A stretch of 64,000 nt of DNA from Lentibacillus sp. CBA3610 (GTDB lineage: Bacteria > Bacillota > Bacilli > Bacillales > Amphibacillaceae): contig NZ_CP035925.1 of assembly GCF_013373365.1 (NCBI RefSeq), forward strand, positions 310,001 through 374,000, in the 5' to 3' direction. The notes below the pieces were generated by a model, which had not been told where the DNA came from, searched no databases, and saw only the letters and a program-made list of their open reading frames with translations. Shown one piece after another: positions 1 through 9,016 of the stretch (the stretch's first letter is position 1; each line of letters starts with the position of its first letter). The translations under genes and the position numbers were made by a program.

Positions 1-473
1 CTTTTGTCCTTAATTTCCGCCATTTTGTCATGAGTCTATCATTTATGAATCGCTTACGGGGTTTTGGAATCAAATGGAAATTGCCTTTATCGATGGGATT
101 AACAGACGAAACGTTTGCCGTATCGTCTTTACATAAAAATGAGGCAAAAATGGAGAAAGGTGCTTATTTTTATTTAGCACTTATACTGACAGCCTATTTC
201 GCCTGGGTAGCCGGCTCCTTTTTAGGAGGAATTCTTGGAGAAGTTATTCCGGAACAATTAAGTCAAAGTATGGGTATCGCTTTATATGCGATGTTTATTG
301 GATTGCTTATCCCGTCGGTGAAAAAGGAATGGCGTGTTGGGGTAGTTGCCGTTATCGCCATGTTAATTAATCTCATGTGCAGTCAGTTTATGAGTGAAGG
401 ATGGGCAATTGTGTTTGGAACGGTGCTGGGCGGATTAAGTGGGGTATTTTTACTTAAGGGGGAAGAGTCATGA
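1..473 (+). CDS. azlC: AzlC-type branched-chain amino acid exporter subunit (5' truncated)
   Basis: This is the C-terminal 156 or so residues of an AzlC-family membrane protein; the frame is open to the window edge (first full codon at base 3), so the start lies outside. It begins in the conserved NFRH...MS stretch typical of AzlC and continues with three or four hydrophobic segments. AzlC is the large subunit of the AzlCD exporter of branched-chain amino acids and analogues such as azaleucine; it acts in the cytoplasmic membrane. The stop codon overlaps the azlD start (ATGA), so the two are translationally coupled. The specific substrate cannot be read from the sequence. Confidence 0.9.
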   Translation, partial: FVLNFRHFVMSLSFMNRLRGFGIKWKLPLSMGLTDETFAVSSLHKNEAKMEKGAYFYLALILTAYFAWVAGSFLGGILGEVIPEQLSQSMGIALYAMFIGLLIPSVKKEWRVGVVAVIAMLINLMCSQFMSEGWAIVFGTVLGGLSGVFLLKGEES

Positions 474-763
474 TTATTGCAATTATTATAGGTATGGCGC
501 TTGTAACGATGATTCCCCGAGTCATTCCGGCATTCATTGTTGATAAAATGCAGTTTCGCGATTGGATAAATCGCTGGTTAAATGCGATTCCATTTGCAGC
601 ACTTGGGGCGCTGATTTTTCCAGGGGTTTTAAGTGTGATTCCTGATCAGCCGCTAATAGGCCTCCTTGGAGGGGCCGTTGCTGTTGTTCTCGCATACTTT
701 GGCCTGAATGTCATTTTAGTCGTTATCGGAGCTATTTTGACAGTTTTTTTGCTGACTATGTAA
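470..763 (+). CDS. azlD: AzlD-type branched-chain amino acid exporter small subunit
   Basis: A 97-residue, highly hydrophobic protein with three or four predicted membrane segments and an early IPRxIP motif, the usual size and layout of AzlD. It pairs with the AzlC encoded directly upstream (4-base ATGA overlap) as an amino acid exporter in the cytoplasmic membrane. A GGGGGAAGAG ribosome binding site lies inside the azlC end. A stem of nine pairs follows the stop. The family assignment is firm; the substrate is inferred from the family. Confidence 0.9.
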   Translation: MIIAIIIGMALVTMIPRVIPAFIVDKMQFRDWINRWLNAIPFAALGALIFPGVLSVIPDQPLIGLLGGAVAVVLAYFGLNVILVVIGAILTVFLLTM

Positions 764-767
764 CAAA

Positions 768-789
768 GGTCCTCACTTAAGTGGGGACC
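768..789 (+). terminator. Hairpin after azlD
   Basis: GGTCCTCAC, a TTAA loop and GTGGGGACC form a nine-base stem with one G-T pair, starting five bases after the azlD stop. There is no good T run, so it may be a weak terminator or a 3' stabilising hairpin. Confidence 0.45.
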
Positions 790-796
790 GAAATGC

Positions 797-826
797 TAAA
801 AACCGCACTGAATGAAGTTTCACCTT
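797..826 (-). repeat. REP-A remnant (one arm)
   Basis: Only the outer arm of the REP-A element is left (CACTGAATGAAGTTTCAC). It abuts the stop codon of the CDF gene, the same position that complete copies take at the 3' ends of minus-strand genes at 15.3 and 32.6 kb. Confidence 0.6.
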
Positions 827-1691
827 ATTCATAGGGTTCGATATGGATGTGTGCGTACGTTATGTTGTGTTGTTCCCGGAGAAATGTCTCAATGTTTTCT
901 GTTATGGCATGGCTTTCTTTGACATTTAAATCGGGGTTAACGCGGATTGTAATATCGATAAATGCCTGATTGCCATGTCTTCTTCCCTTTATATCCACTA
1001 CTTCCTTGACCTCAGGCACCTTGCCAATGCTCGTCTTTATTGTCTTGATTTGGTGTTCATCAAATCCATCCGTTAAGTTGTGTGTTGCATCTCTAAAAAT
1101 ATCCCATGCTGTTTTACAAATAATAATGCCGACAACTAATCCGGCAAATGGGTCAAGCCAGAAAAGCCCGAATTGTGCACCAATGATGCCGATAAACGCT
1201 CCAATACTGACATAGGCATCTGAGCGGTTATCCTGGGCGGCGGCATAGAGTGAGCTGCTGCCAATTTTTTCCGAAAGTGACAGATTATAGCGATATACGC
1301 AAAACATCACAACAGCTCCTCCAAGTGCGGTCCAGGCGGTAAGCATGCCTGGCTGGGCACTTTCACCAGCAATTAATTGTTCAAATGTGTTTATAATGAC
1401 TTGGATACCGACCGTTACGATAATAAATGCTGCAAACAGAGACGCAATCGTTTCTGCTCTATAGTGACCATAGTGATGATCGGCATCAGGAGGTTTCCGT
1501 GAAATTTTAAGACCGACTAATACCGCAACGGAGGCGACGATGTCAGTTATGTTGTTTAACCCGTCTGCCCACAAGCTTTGAGAGTTTCCAACCGAGGCAA
1601 TGATCAATTTCACTGCTGCCAAAACAACATAAGCACAGATGCTGAGCCAGGCACCTTTTTCTCCTTTTTTTAAATTATCTGCCTGTTCCAT
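825..1691 (-). CDS. Cation diffusion facilitator family metal exporter
   Basis: A 288-residue CDF transporter: about six membrane helices in the first 210 residues, then a cytoplasmic ferredoxin-like domain with His-rich end (HIHIE). The metal-site helices carry WADGLNNITD and DNRSDAY, with the DHHYGHYRAE loop. These are the D-rich sites of the group that includes the B. subtilis manganese exporters MneP and MneS, so Mn(II) export is the best guess; Fe, Co or Zn cannot be excluded. The protein would act in the cytoplasmic membrane as a proton antiporter. It stands alone, convergent with azlCD. Confidence 0.88.
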   Translation of the reverse strand: MEQADNLKKGEKGAWLSICAYVVLAAVKLIIASVGNSQSLWADGLNNITDIVASVAVLVGLKISRKPPDADHHYGHYRAETIASLFAAFIIVTVGIQVIINTFEQLIAGESAQPGMLTAWTALGGAVVMFCVYRYNLSLSEKIGSSSLYAAAQDNRSDAYVSIGAFIGIIGAQFGLFWLDPFAGLVVGIIICKTAWDIFRDATHNLTDGFDEHQIKTIKTSIGKVPEVKEVVDIKGRRHGNQAFIDITIRVNPDLNVKESHAITENIETFLREQHNITYAHIHIEPYE

Positions 1692-1896
1692 GAAATAGCC
1701 TCCATCTGAACAACTATTTTAACTGGCAAGTCAAGCTAGAGTCTAACAGAGTTATAACTGATGAGTCCAGAAAAACGTTAAGGTTCCCGTCTATATATTG
1801 TGCCTGATTTTCTTTTCCGCTTATTAAAAGACAGGAATAAATTTGGCGCACAAGTAAATAGTAATTTTAGGATTATATATAAGAAGGAGAAAGATT

Positions 1897-3096
1897 ATGG
1901 TCGACCATCAAGAAGAGCAGGAAAAACGTTGGGCAGTTATATCTTTGGCATCAATACCACTGATTATGACACTGGGAAATTCAATGCTCATTCCTATTTT
2001 GCCGGTTATGGAGCAGGAACTGGGTATTTCGAAACTTCAATCAAGCTACATTATTACGGCCTACTCAGTAGTGGCCATTTTTTTAATTCCAGTAGCAGGA
2101 TTTTTATCGGATCGGTTTGGGCGGAAAAAAATCATCATTCCTTCTTTAATTATTACTGGTGTGGGAGGATTGGTCGCCGGATTGGCATCACAAATGATGG
2201 ATGATCCATTTTTGCTTATTTTGGCCGGAAGAATATTGCAAGGTATAGGGTCATCAGGTGCTTTTCCAATTGTGATTCCATTTGTTGGCGATCTATTCAA
2301 AGATGATAAGGAAGCGAGCACAACACTTGGTATAATTGAAACCTCTAATACAGTGGGGAAAGTGTTAAGTCCAATACTCGGGGCAGCACTCGCGGCGATT
2401 ATTTGGTATCTGCCATTTTATGCGATTCCGGTGTTTTGTACAATCTCTGTTTTACTGGTCATTTTTCTTATTAAAAATAAATCCGGTGAAAAAAGTGAAA
2501 CCCGCTTCAAGGAATACATAGGTCTTGCAAAAGATACTCTGAAACAGCATGGCAAGTGGCTGGTTGCTGTATTTATCATCGGTGCGGTATTAATGTTTAT
2601 TTTGTTTGGATTTCTTTTTTATTTGTCCAGTATTCTGGAAGAGAAATATGACTATGAGGGTGTTTGGAAAGGGATACTTCTTGCTATACCGTTACTGGCA
2701 TTGTCGGTCGCTTCATTTATTACCGGCAGGAAGATAAAAGATAATCTGAACGTCATGAAGTGGGTGACATTTACAGGCATTATGCTGACTGGTGCTTCGG
2801 TAGCTGTTATTCCATTTATGGACCATCCTGTCTATTTGTTATCCATCTTCTTTGTATGTGGAACCGGTATAGGTATGGCACTCCCATGTTTGGATGCGAT
2901 GATTACGGAAAGCATGGATAAAACTGTACGCGGTGTGATGACGTCAATATACAGTGCCATGCGGTTTATCGGCGTTGCAGCAGGGCCTCCTGTTATTGCA
3001 ATTTTGATGAAGGGCAATATTAGCTGGATGGCGAGTGTTTTGGCTATATTTGCGTTAGTTGCCGGATTTTTGGGATATCGTAATATAAAACCCTAG
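1897..3096 (+). CDS. Major facilitator superfamily drug/metabolite exporter
   Basis: A 399-residue MFS protein with twelve predicted membrane segments. The A-motif between helices 2 and 3 is clear (GFLSDRFGRKK) and a motif-C-like Gly/Pro stretch follows in helix 5. Length and arrangement fit 12-helix drug:H+ antiporters such as B. subtilis YmfD or YitG. Start chosen at ATG 1897 behind AAGGAGA. The gene is single, with no regulator next to it, so the substrate is unknown. Confidence 0.85.
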   Translation: MVDHQEEQEKRWAVISLASIPLIMTLGNSMLIPILPVMEQELGISKLQSSYIITAYSVVAIFLIPVAGFLSDRFGRKKIIIPSLIITGVGGLVAGLASQMMDDPFLLILAGRILQGIGSSGAFPIVIPFVGDLFKDDKEASTTLGIIETSNTVGKVLSPILGAALAAIIWYLPFYAIPVFCTISVLLVIFLIKNKSGEKSETRFKEYIGLAKDTLKQHGKWLVAVFIIGAVLMFILFGFLFYLSSILEEKYDYEGVWKGILLAIPLLALSVASFITGRKIKDNLNVMKWVTFTGIMLTGASVAVIPFMDHPVYLLSIFFVCGTGIGMALPCLDAMITESMDKTVRGVMTSIYSAMRFIGVAAGPPVIAILMKGNISWMASVLAIFALVAGFLGYRNIKP

Positions 3097-3225
3097 CTGA
3101 AAGAACCATTCAACTATCATTAGGAAGTGCTCCACTGATTTAAAATTCATTTTCCAAAAAGTTTTCCTTGCAAATATTTAAATAATTTAGGATAATGGAA
3201 AAAAGGAACAAGGGGGAATGTTCCA

Positions 3226-3459
3226 TTGAAGAAACAAAAAATGGTCTACCAGCTTTACCGTTATGCTGGAGCAGTTATTGAAGCAAAACGCGAAGTCCCA
3301 TTTGAATTGAAGCTATCAGCACAATTAATGTTGGATGAAATATGCTTTAGCTGGAATAAACAGCAACTGGAATCTGCTATAAATCATGCGATTGATACAG
3401 GCGATAAAGAAAAATTCGGACAGCTATGTGAGGAATACAGAAATTACATCTGGGAATAA
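3226..3459 (+). CDS. IDEAL-domain protein
   Basis: A 77-residue soluble protein whose second half (about residues 43-73, LESAINHAIDTGDKEKFGQL) is a good IDEAL domain, the short helical motif I-D-x-A-L-D first named from Firmicutes proteins of unknown function. A TTG start at 3226 sits nine bases after an AGGGGG site; the next ATG is 18 bases on. A strong terminator follows. It is monocistronic. Function is not known; related proteins act as small regulators or stabilisers of partners. Confidence 0.75.
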   Translation: MKKQKMVYQLYRYAGAVIEAKREVPFELKLSAQLMLDEICFSWNKQQLESAINHAIDTGDKEKFGQLCEEYRNYIWE

Positions 3460-3477
3460 CCCGGACTCAACAAGAAT

Positions 3478-3506
3478 GCCTTGCCGATGTTTGGTAAGGC
3501 TTTTTT
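3478..3506 (+). terminator. Rho-independent terminator of the IDEAL gene
   Basis: GCCTTGCC and GGTAAGGC form a stem of eight positions with a seven-base loop, followed by six T, 19 bases after the stop codon. Confidence 0.8.
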
Positions 3507-3648
3507 CATGTGATGTTACAGAATTTCCCGAACTATTATTTAGAACTGAGCTCTATAATATTTATTTAAAAAGCCATAATTCTTAACAAAAAATTAAACT
3601 TAGCAAATCGAATATCTGATATGCTGTAGGAAAAGGGGGGGAGGACCC

Positions 3649-4920
3649 ATGAATAAAAAGACGAATTTAAGCTGGATGCTATATGACTTTGGGAATTCTG
3701 CATTTGCAACGACGATTATGGCTGCCGTTCTTCCGGTTTTTTATTACGATGTGGCTGCTGTCGGTCTGGACGAAAGTTTGGCGGAAAGTTATTGGGGATA
3801 TTCACAGTCGATTGCGGTTTTAATTGTTGCTATTTTAGCACCGATACTGGGGGCAATCAGTGACTTTTCTGCGGCAAAAAAGAAATTCCTGCGTTTTTTT
3901 GCCTATATGGGAATCATTGCAAGTGTCTTGCTGGCATTTGTCGGTGAAGGTGATTATCTGTTTGCTTCTCTTTTGCTCATTATCGGTAATATTGGCTTTT
4001 CGGGTGCGAATGTGTTTTACGATGCGTTTTTGCCGGAGATTGCCAAAAATGAAGACGAGATGGATAAATTATCATCCGGCGGTTTTGCATATGGTTACAT
4101 AGGCGGCGGCGTATTACTGGCGATTAACATTTTGATGATTACGAATTATTCCTGGTTTGGCATACCGGATGTCACGACGGCCAGCCAGCTTTCATTTGCA
4201 TCTGTTGGCGTATGGTGGTTCATTTTCTCGATCCCGCTTTTTAAGAATATCCAGGAAGAGAAAAAAACAATGGTTAAACGGGACAAACCTTATGTAGCAA
4301 TCGGTTTCTCCAGAGTGGTCAATACATTTAAAGAAATAAAGCAGTTTAAGTATTTATTGATTTTTCTTATTGCATTTTGGCTTTATAATGATGGTATATC
4401 AACGATTATCAGAATGGCGACAATCTATGGCCGCGGTATTGGCATTGATTCTAATTCGTTGATTATTGCCCTCTTAGTCACACAATTTGTCGGTATTCCG
4501 TTTACGTTCTTCTTTGGGTGGCTGGCGACAAAAATAACAGCGAAAAGAGCGCTGTATATAACGTTATATATTTATCTTGGCGTTGTTATTCTCGGTTATT
4601 TCATGGCGACTGCTCTGCATTTTTATTTACTGGCTATTTGTGTCGGAATGGTACAGGGCGGGGCACAATCGCTCAGCAGATCGATTTACGGACGGATGGT
4701 GCCGGTCAACAAAAAAGCAGAGTTTTTCGGCTTTTATGGTATTTCGTCAAAATTTGCAGCTGTCTTTGGACCATTCCTTTTTGGGATTGTTGGCCAGCTG
4801 ACTGGATCAAGCAGACTTGGTATCATATCATTACTTGTATTTTTTATAGCAGGTATCATTTTACTAAGATTTGTGAATATCGAAAAAGGTGTCCAGCAGG
4901 CGAAAGAGTATGCTAAATAA
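3649..4920 (+). CDS. UMF1/Atg22-like MFS transporter
   Basis: A 423-residue protein with about twelve membrane segments, opening with SWMLYDFGNSAFATTI and later NVFYDAFLPEIA, signatures of the UMF1 (vacuole effluxer Atg22-like) branch of the major facilitator superfamily; B. subtilis YxiO belongs here. Yeast Atg22 releases amino acids from the vacuole; bacterial members are uncharacterised. Ribosome binding site GGGGGGGAGG stands 6-7 bases before ATG 3649. Monocistronic. Confidence 0.85.
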   Translation: MNKKTNLSWMLYDFGNSAFATTIMAAVLPVFYYDVAAVGLDESLAESYWGYSQSIAVLIVAILAPILGAISDFSAAKKKFLRFFAYMGIIASVLLAFVGEGDYLFASLLLIIGNIGFSGANVFYDAFLPEIAKNEDEMDKLSSGGFAYGYIGGGVLLAINILMITNYSWFGIPDVTTASQLSFASVGVWWFIFSIPLFKNIQEEKKTMVKRDKPYVAIGFSRVVNTFKEIKQFKYLLIFLIAFWLYNDGISTIIRMATIYGRGIGIDSNSLIIALLVTQFVGIPFTFFFGWLATKITAKRALYITLYIYLGVVILGYFMATALHFYLLAICVGMVQGGAQSLSRSIYGRMVPVNKKAEFFGFYGISSKFAAVFGPFLFGIVGQLTGSSRLGIISLLVFFIAGIILLRFVNIEKGVQQAKEYAK

Positions 4921-4973
4921 TGGTTGAAATCAATGGGATCTTCCTGCCAGTTACATACGAGAGGGTGAGGTAA

Positions 4974-5126
4974 ATGCGAATTAATAATATACGAAAAGCA
5001 TTATATACGATTTCCAAAATTCTGGGTGATGTCAATGCAGTCAAAAGAGGGAGGGTCGGCAGAAGAGTCGGCCGCAGAGTTGCTGGCAAAGGAACAGGGA
5101 AATTACTTGGCAAATTGTTTAAATAG
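4974..5126 (+). CDS. Small very basic protein, unknown function
   Basis: A 50-residue reading frame behind GAGGGTGAGG with ATG at 4974, four bases after the Shine-Dalgarno. The N-terminal half looks like an amphipathic helix (IRKALYTISKILGDVNAVK); the C-terminal half is Arg/Gly rich (GRRVGRRVAGKGTGKLLGKL). A strong terminator follows directly, which supports a real gene. The charge suggests contact with nucleic acid or membrane surface, but this is only inference. I do not recognise a named family, though similar small basic proteins occur in Bacillaceae. Confidence 0.6.
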   Translation: MRINNIRKALYTISKILGDVNAVKRGRVGRRVGRRVAGKGTGKLLGKLFK

Positions 5127-5135
5127 TTTTAACCA

Positions 5136-5183
5136 ACGAAAGCTTTCACCGTATGATTTCAGGGTGAAAGCTTTCGTTTTTTT
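5136..5183. terminator. Bidirectional terminator
   Basis: ACGAAAGCTTTCACC pairs with GGGTGAAAGCTTTCGT around a 12-base loop, with a T run on the plus side and A-rich flank on the other. It lies between convergent genes (ends 5126 and 5188) and can serve both. Confidence 0.9.
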
Positions 5184-5187
5184 GTGG

Positions 5188-6102
5188 CTAAACAATCGGC
5201 TCGCTGTATCTGTTCTCAAGGTTCAGTGTAAGTGGTTTACCGGTATCATATGAGATATGGCCTATCAAATCAGGCAATCTGGTTTTTTGAATCGAATCCG
5301 CTTTATTCCAATAACGAATCACTTCTGTCATGGTTTCGATACCTTCTGTCCAAGCCTGATTGTATAAATCGACAAAACTTTTTGAACTGGGTTCCTTAGT
5401 AGCTGGATGATACCAGGTTGTATGATCCAGGTTCAAATAATCAACGTCATCATTGATGGGCTGGTGTGAAAAGGGTGAAATTAATTGCTTGAACAGTGCA
5501 TTTTTCCAGCCGTAAGGATCAGAAAGCAATTTTAAAGCTAATTTCATATCACGATAAGCTTTTTGAATATATGCTGAGGTTTCCTGATCCACCTCGGGAT
5601 AATGGTCTGCGATTGTTTTGTGCAGTGATTCAGCGGTATCCTTATCGAGCCTGCTGCCAACATCAATCTCGTTGAATACATGTCCTTTCCATGTCTTTAA
5701 ATGATGGTATTTTGACATCATCAATGTATCAATTATAGTTTCCAATTTTTGGTGTTTACTGCCTTCGTATCCGGCCCTATAATGAATATAGGGATGAGCA
5801 TTGCGATCAAGTATATGGTGGGTCACGAATCCGAACACATACGCCTGCACAATATCGTTCATATTCCTGGCTTTTTCAATGATATCCAGCAGGAATTCAC
5901 CGCATTTCTCCCGATGCAATTTTAATCCGATATCATTTACGGGCTCATGTTTAATCCATGGCCAAAAATTATAATAAAAAAGAGGATCCGGTCCTTGAGC
6001 TCCCAATTTCATGTCTGCTTCATAATGTAAAAACGAATTAGGGTTTTCAATTGAATCCACCACATTTTCACAAAAAAGTATATGTGTCCAAATATTTGGC
6101 AT
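5188..6102 (-). CDS. Zinc-dependent phospholipase C family protein
   Basis: A 304-residue protein with the metal-binding layout of the Zn-dependent phospholipase C / nuclease P1-like fold: WTH near the N-terminus, GAQGPDPLFY, then FGFVTHHILDRNAHPYIHY. It has no signal peptide, so it is cytoplasmic, unlike secreted clostridial and cereus toxins of the family; similar cytosolic proteins are common in Firmicutes with no known substrate. ATG 6102 follows GGGGGG by about six bases. Convergent with the small basic gene and divergent from the bce module. Confidence 0.8.
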   Translation of the reverse strand: MPNIWTHILFCENVVDSIENPNSFLHYEADMKLGAQGPDPLFYYNFWPWIKHEPVNDIGLKLHREKCGEFLLDIIEKARNMNDIVQAYVFGFVTHHILDRNAHPYIHYRAGYEGSKHQKLETIIDTLMMSKYHHLKTWKGHVFNEIDVGSRLDKDTAESLHKTIADHYPEVDQETSAYIQKAYRDMKLALKLLSDPYGWKNALFKQLISPFSHQPINDDVDYLNLDHTTWYHPATKEPSSKSFVDLYNQAWTEGIETMTEVIRYWNKADSIQKTRLPDLIGHISYDTGKPLTLNLENRYSEPIV

Positions 6103-6133
6103 GATGAGAATCCCCCCTGCCTATACGATCCTT

Positions 6134-6256
6134 TATCCCGCATGAAATGGTCAGTAACCCGCCAAAACACGGCGGCTAACTGACCGTAAATGTCCGATTC
6201 GGCTCAACTAACATTAAGCGAATAAAACCACTCCGCTAAATGAAGTTTCGCTTTTC
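6134..6256 (-). repeat. REP-A copy (both hairpins)
   Basis: Full-length copy of the double-hairpin repeat. Distal hairpin: GGTCAGT ... ACTGACC with inner GCC/GGC; proximal hairpin: CATTAAGCG ... CGCTAAATG region, somewhat degenerate. It lies between divergent genes (starts 6102 and 6443), so it cannot act here as a terminator of either. Confidence 0.8.
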
Positions 6257-6442
6257 ATATAGTATAAAAGAAAATGGGTGAGAAAACATCCCGTAATACT
6301 TACTATTTTGTGACCAAAATTCATCACTTCTATTAAAAAACACAAACATTGCAATCGAGGTAACTTGCTCTGAAGACTTAAAGCAAAATATCTTTAAAAT
6401 GTTATAATCATACCAAAACATAGTGTGAAATGAGGGTTGGTC

Positions 6443-7150
6443 GTGGAAAAAATTATGATTGTTGAAGATGACCCAAAATTAGCCGGTTATTTGTATGATT
6501 TTATCGAAAAATACGGATATGATGTTTTCACCGTTGATGATTTTGAAAATCTTATGCGTGATTTTAACCAATTTTGGCCGGATTTGGTGCTTCTTGACAT
6601 CAATCTGCCCCGCTTTGACGGTTTTTACTGGTGCCGGCAAATTCGTCGTGAATCGATTTGTCCGGTCATTTTTATCTCCGCCAGAACCGGAGAGATGGAT
6701 CAGGTGATGGCGTTGGAGAATGGAGGGGATGATTTTATCACCAAACCATTCCATCCGGATGTGGTTATGGCAAAAATCCGCAGTCAATTACGGCGGGCTT
6801 ATGGAGAATATGCTGCGGGATCAAAAGAACGGATCATACAAAAGAATGGACTGAAGTTATTTCCGGAACGTATGGAGCTCAGATTTGGAACGGCTGCGGT
6901 ATCGCTTACCAAAAACGAAGCGGATGTTATTGAAAGTCTAATGGATAGATACCCTCGTGTGGCTGGTCGTGAGGATCTTTTAGAGAAGTTATGGGATGAA
7001 CATACATATGTGGATGAAAACACGCTTAACGTTAATATGACACGTGTTCGGAAAAAGTTTCAGGAGCTTGGAATTACTGACGCTGTGGAAACAGTCCGGG
7101 GAGCAGGCTACCGGCTTCATGTGACATGGGACGGGGCGGAGCATGCATGA
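6443..7150 (+). CDS. bceR: Response regulator, BceR-like
   Basis: A 235-residue OmpR/PhoB-type regulator: receiver domain (residues 1-115) with acidic EDD pocket, phospho-acceptor in LLDIN, conserved T/S and K (FISAR, TKPF), then a winged-helix domain from about residue 135. GTG 6443 is chosen because TGAGGG sits six bases before it; the in-frame TTG at 6437 touches the Shine-Dalgarno. The stop overlaps the kinase start (ATGA). With the kinase and ABC transporter downstream it forms a Bce-type module that senses and detoxifies cell-wall-active peptides such as bacitracin; the actual ligand is unknown. Confidence 0.88.
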   Translation: MEKIMIVEDDPKLAGYLYDFIEKYGYDVFTVDDFENLMRDFNQFWPDLVLLDINLPRFDGFYWCRQIRRESICPVIFISARTGEMDQVMALENGGDDFITKPFHPDVVMAKIRSQLRRAYGEYAAGSKERIIQKNGLKLFPERMELRFGTAAVSLTKNEADVIESLMDRYPRVAGREDLLEKLWDEHTYVDENTLNVNMTRVRKKFQELGITDAVETVRGAGYRLHVTWDGAEHA

Positions 7151-8148
7151 AGCTTTTCCTGAAAGATCACCAATTACTTATCGGGTTACAAGTTGTTCAG
7201 TTTGGCCTCATTTTGTTAATACTTTGGCTGAATGGCTACCAGGATATCAGCATTGTGCTCTATGCTATTTTTCTGGGGTTCTTTTTATTGGGCGGTTATC
7301 TTGTTTACCGTTATGTGTCAGGGCGCAATTTTTATAAAAGACTTGAGAGACCAATGGCAACACTTGATGAATCATTGCAGGAAACGGATCAGTTACCGAT
7401 TGCTGAAGCACTTAATCGATTACTGAAGTCGCAGTACAGGTTGTACGAGCAGCGGATTGGTGAAACAGAAATACAGAAGGAAGAGCATATGACGTTCATT
7501 GATCGCTGGGTTCACCAAATGAAAACACCGCTGTCGGTCATCGAGCTGACTGCCCAGGATTTTGATGAACCCGATTCATCGAACATTCGTGAAGAAACAG
7601 AGCGTATCAAGACGGGGTTGAATACCGTACTGTACATGGCACGTCTTCGTACGATTGAGCAGGATTTCCGAATCAAGCCGGTCGTATTGGAAAACCTGAT
7701 CCATGATGTTAACCAGGACAACAAACGTTTCTTCATTCGCAATGAAGTATACCCGAAACTGGAAAAGGAGCAAGACGGTATTACAGTTGAATCGGATGAG
7801 AAGTGGCTGTTATTCATGATGACACAGATCATTCAAAATGCTGTAAAATATTCAGCCGGAAAAAGTAAACAAATTATGATTTCCTTGTACGAACGACATG
7901 GAGCGGCTATTTTTGAAGTGAATGATTTTGGCATCGGTATCCCCGAAGAAGACAGGAATCGGATTTTCAATGCGTTTTATACCGGTGAAAATGGACGCAA
8001 TTATCGGGAATCCACTGGTATGGGTCTGTTTCTCGTTAAAGAGGTGGCTGGTTACTTGGGGCACGGCGTCGAAATGGAAAGCAATGCCGGTAAGGGAACA
8101 ACATTCCGTATTATTTTTTCACCGGCCCAAAACATTACAAAAATGTAA
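7147..8148 (+). CDS. bceS: Intramembrane-sensing histidine kinase, BceS-like
   Basis: A 333-residue kinase with two closely spaced N-terminal membrane helices (about residues 10-55) and almost no outside loop, the hallmark of intramembrane-sensing BceS kinases that read the transport activity of the partner BceAB. The dimerisation/phospho-acceptor helix has RWVHQMKTPLS, and the ATPase domain has N box (QNAVKYSA), DFGIGI and GMGLFLV. ATG 7147 overlaps the regulator stop. The gap to the ABC genes (about 100 bases) holds a separate promoter. Confidence 0.88.
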   Translation: MKLFLKDHQLLIGLQVVQFGLILLILWLNGYQDISIVLYAIFLGFFLLGGYLVYRYVSGRNFYKRLERPMATLDESLQETDQLPIAEALNRLLKSQYRLYEQRIGETEIQKEEHMTFIDRWVHQMKTPLSVIELTAQDFDEPDSSNIREETERIKTGLNTVLYMARLRTIEQDFRIKPVVLENLIHDVNQDNKRFFIRNEVYPKLEKEQDGITVESDEKWLLFMMTQIIQNAVKYSAGKSKQIMISLYERHGAAIFEVNDFGIGIPEEDRNRIFNAFYTGENGRNYRESTGMGLFLVKEVAGYLGHGVEMESNAGKGTTFRIIFSPAQNITKM

Positions 8149-8162
8149 GCTAAATGAAAGAC

Positions 8163-8213
8163 CAATCGATCGTTTGTAAGGGTAGTGAGCGATACACTAA
8201 AGTCAGATATAAT
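8163..8213 (+). promoter_or_regulatory. Likely BceR-dependent promoter of bceAB
   Basis: A perfect TATAAT (8208-8213) has only a poor -35 match, as expected for an activator-dependent promoter. Upstream lies the near palindrome CAATCGATCGTTTG (8163-8176), a candidate regulator site. The assignment to BceR is inferred from gene order. Confidence 0.4.
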
Positions 8214-8251
8214 CCGGGTGTTGCTGGAGACCCGGTGAAAGGGGTATGAAC

Positions 8252-9016
8252 ATGCTTCAAGTTAAAAATGTAAGTAAAGTATATGAAGGCAAAGTAGCGT
8301 ATCGCGCCCTGTCAAACATCGATTTGTTCATTCGTAAAGGAGAGTTTGTCGCCATCATGGGGCCATCGGGGAGCGGAAAAACAACACTTCTGAATATGGT
8401 GGCCACAATTGATGAACCGACAACTGGTGAAGTGCTGATAGAAGATGACAATCCGCATACCCTCAGCCGGAATGAACTGGCGAAGTTCCGCCGGCGTGAA
8501 CTTGGGTTTGTCTTTCAGGAATTTAATCTTCTTCATACATTGACCGTGGAGGAAAACATGGTCCTCCCACTGACATTGGACGGTAAGCGTGTAAAGGAGA
8601 TGAAACAGAAAGCTGAGGATATTGCTGAGAAACTGAGCATTCCCGATATCATGGGCAAGCGAGTTCATGAGATTTCCGGCGGGCAGGCACAGCGGGCAGC
8701 AATTGCCAGAGCGATGATTCATCAGCCCAAATTGCTTCTTGCTGATGAGCCGACAGGAAACCTTGATTCCAAGGCATCCAAAGATGTCATGGGTATGCTT
8801 GAGACGCTGAATAAAAAAGAAAATACAACGATGATGCTTGTCACGCATGATCCGCAGGCGGCAAGTTATGCGGACCGGGTTGTATTTATCCGGGATGGAA
8901 AATTTTATTCGGAGATTCACCGCGGGGAAAGCCGGCAGACGTTTTTTCAGAGCATCATTGATACGCTTTCCTTGATGGGAGGGGATGACAGTGACTTTTC
9001 GTCAGTTCGCGATTAA
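8252..9016 (+). CDS. bceA: ABC transporter ATPase, BceA-like
   Basis: A 254-residue ATPase with Walker A GPSGSGKTT, Q-loop FVFQEFN, signature ISGGQAQR, Walker B LLLADEPTGNLD and H-loop VTHD. The MacB/BceA-type GQAQR variant and the following ten-helix permease place it in the peptide resistance (Bce) group. ATG 8252 is eight bases from AAAGGGG; ATG 8246 is too close to it. It overlaps bceB by 26 bases. ATP hydrolysis by this subunit drives target protection against peptide antibiotics and signals to the kinase. Confidence 0.88.
   Translation: MLQVKNVSKVYEGKVAYRALSNIDLFIRKGEFVAIMGPSGSGKTTLLNMVATIDEPTTGEVLIEDDNPHTLSRNELAKFRRRELGFVFQEFNLLHTLTVEENMVLPLTLDGKRVKEMKQKAEDIAEKLSIPDIMGKRVHEISGGQAQRAAIARAMIHQPKLLLADEPTGNLDSKASKDVMGMLETLNKKENTTMMLVTHDPQAASYADRVVFIRDGKFYSEIHRGESRQTFFQSIIDTLSLMGGDDSDFSSVRD

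Noticed and set aside
1800..2204. 134-residue plus-strand frame overlapping the MFS gene
   Set aside because: No ribosome binding site; the MFS frame has full family similarity.
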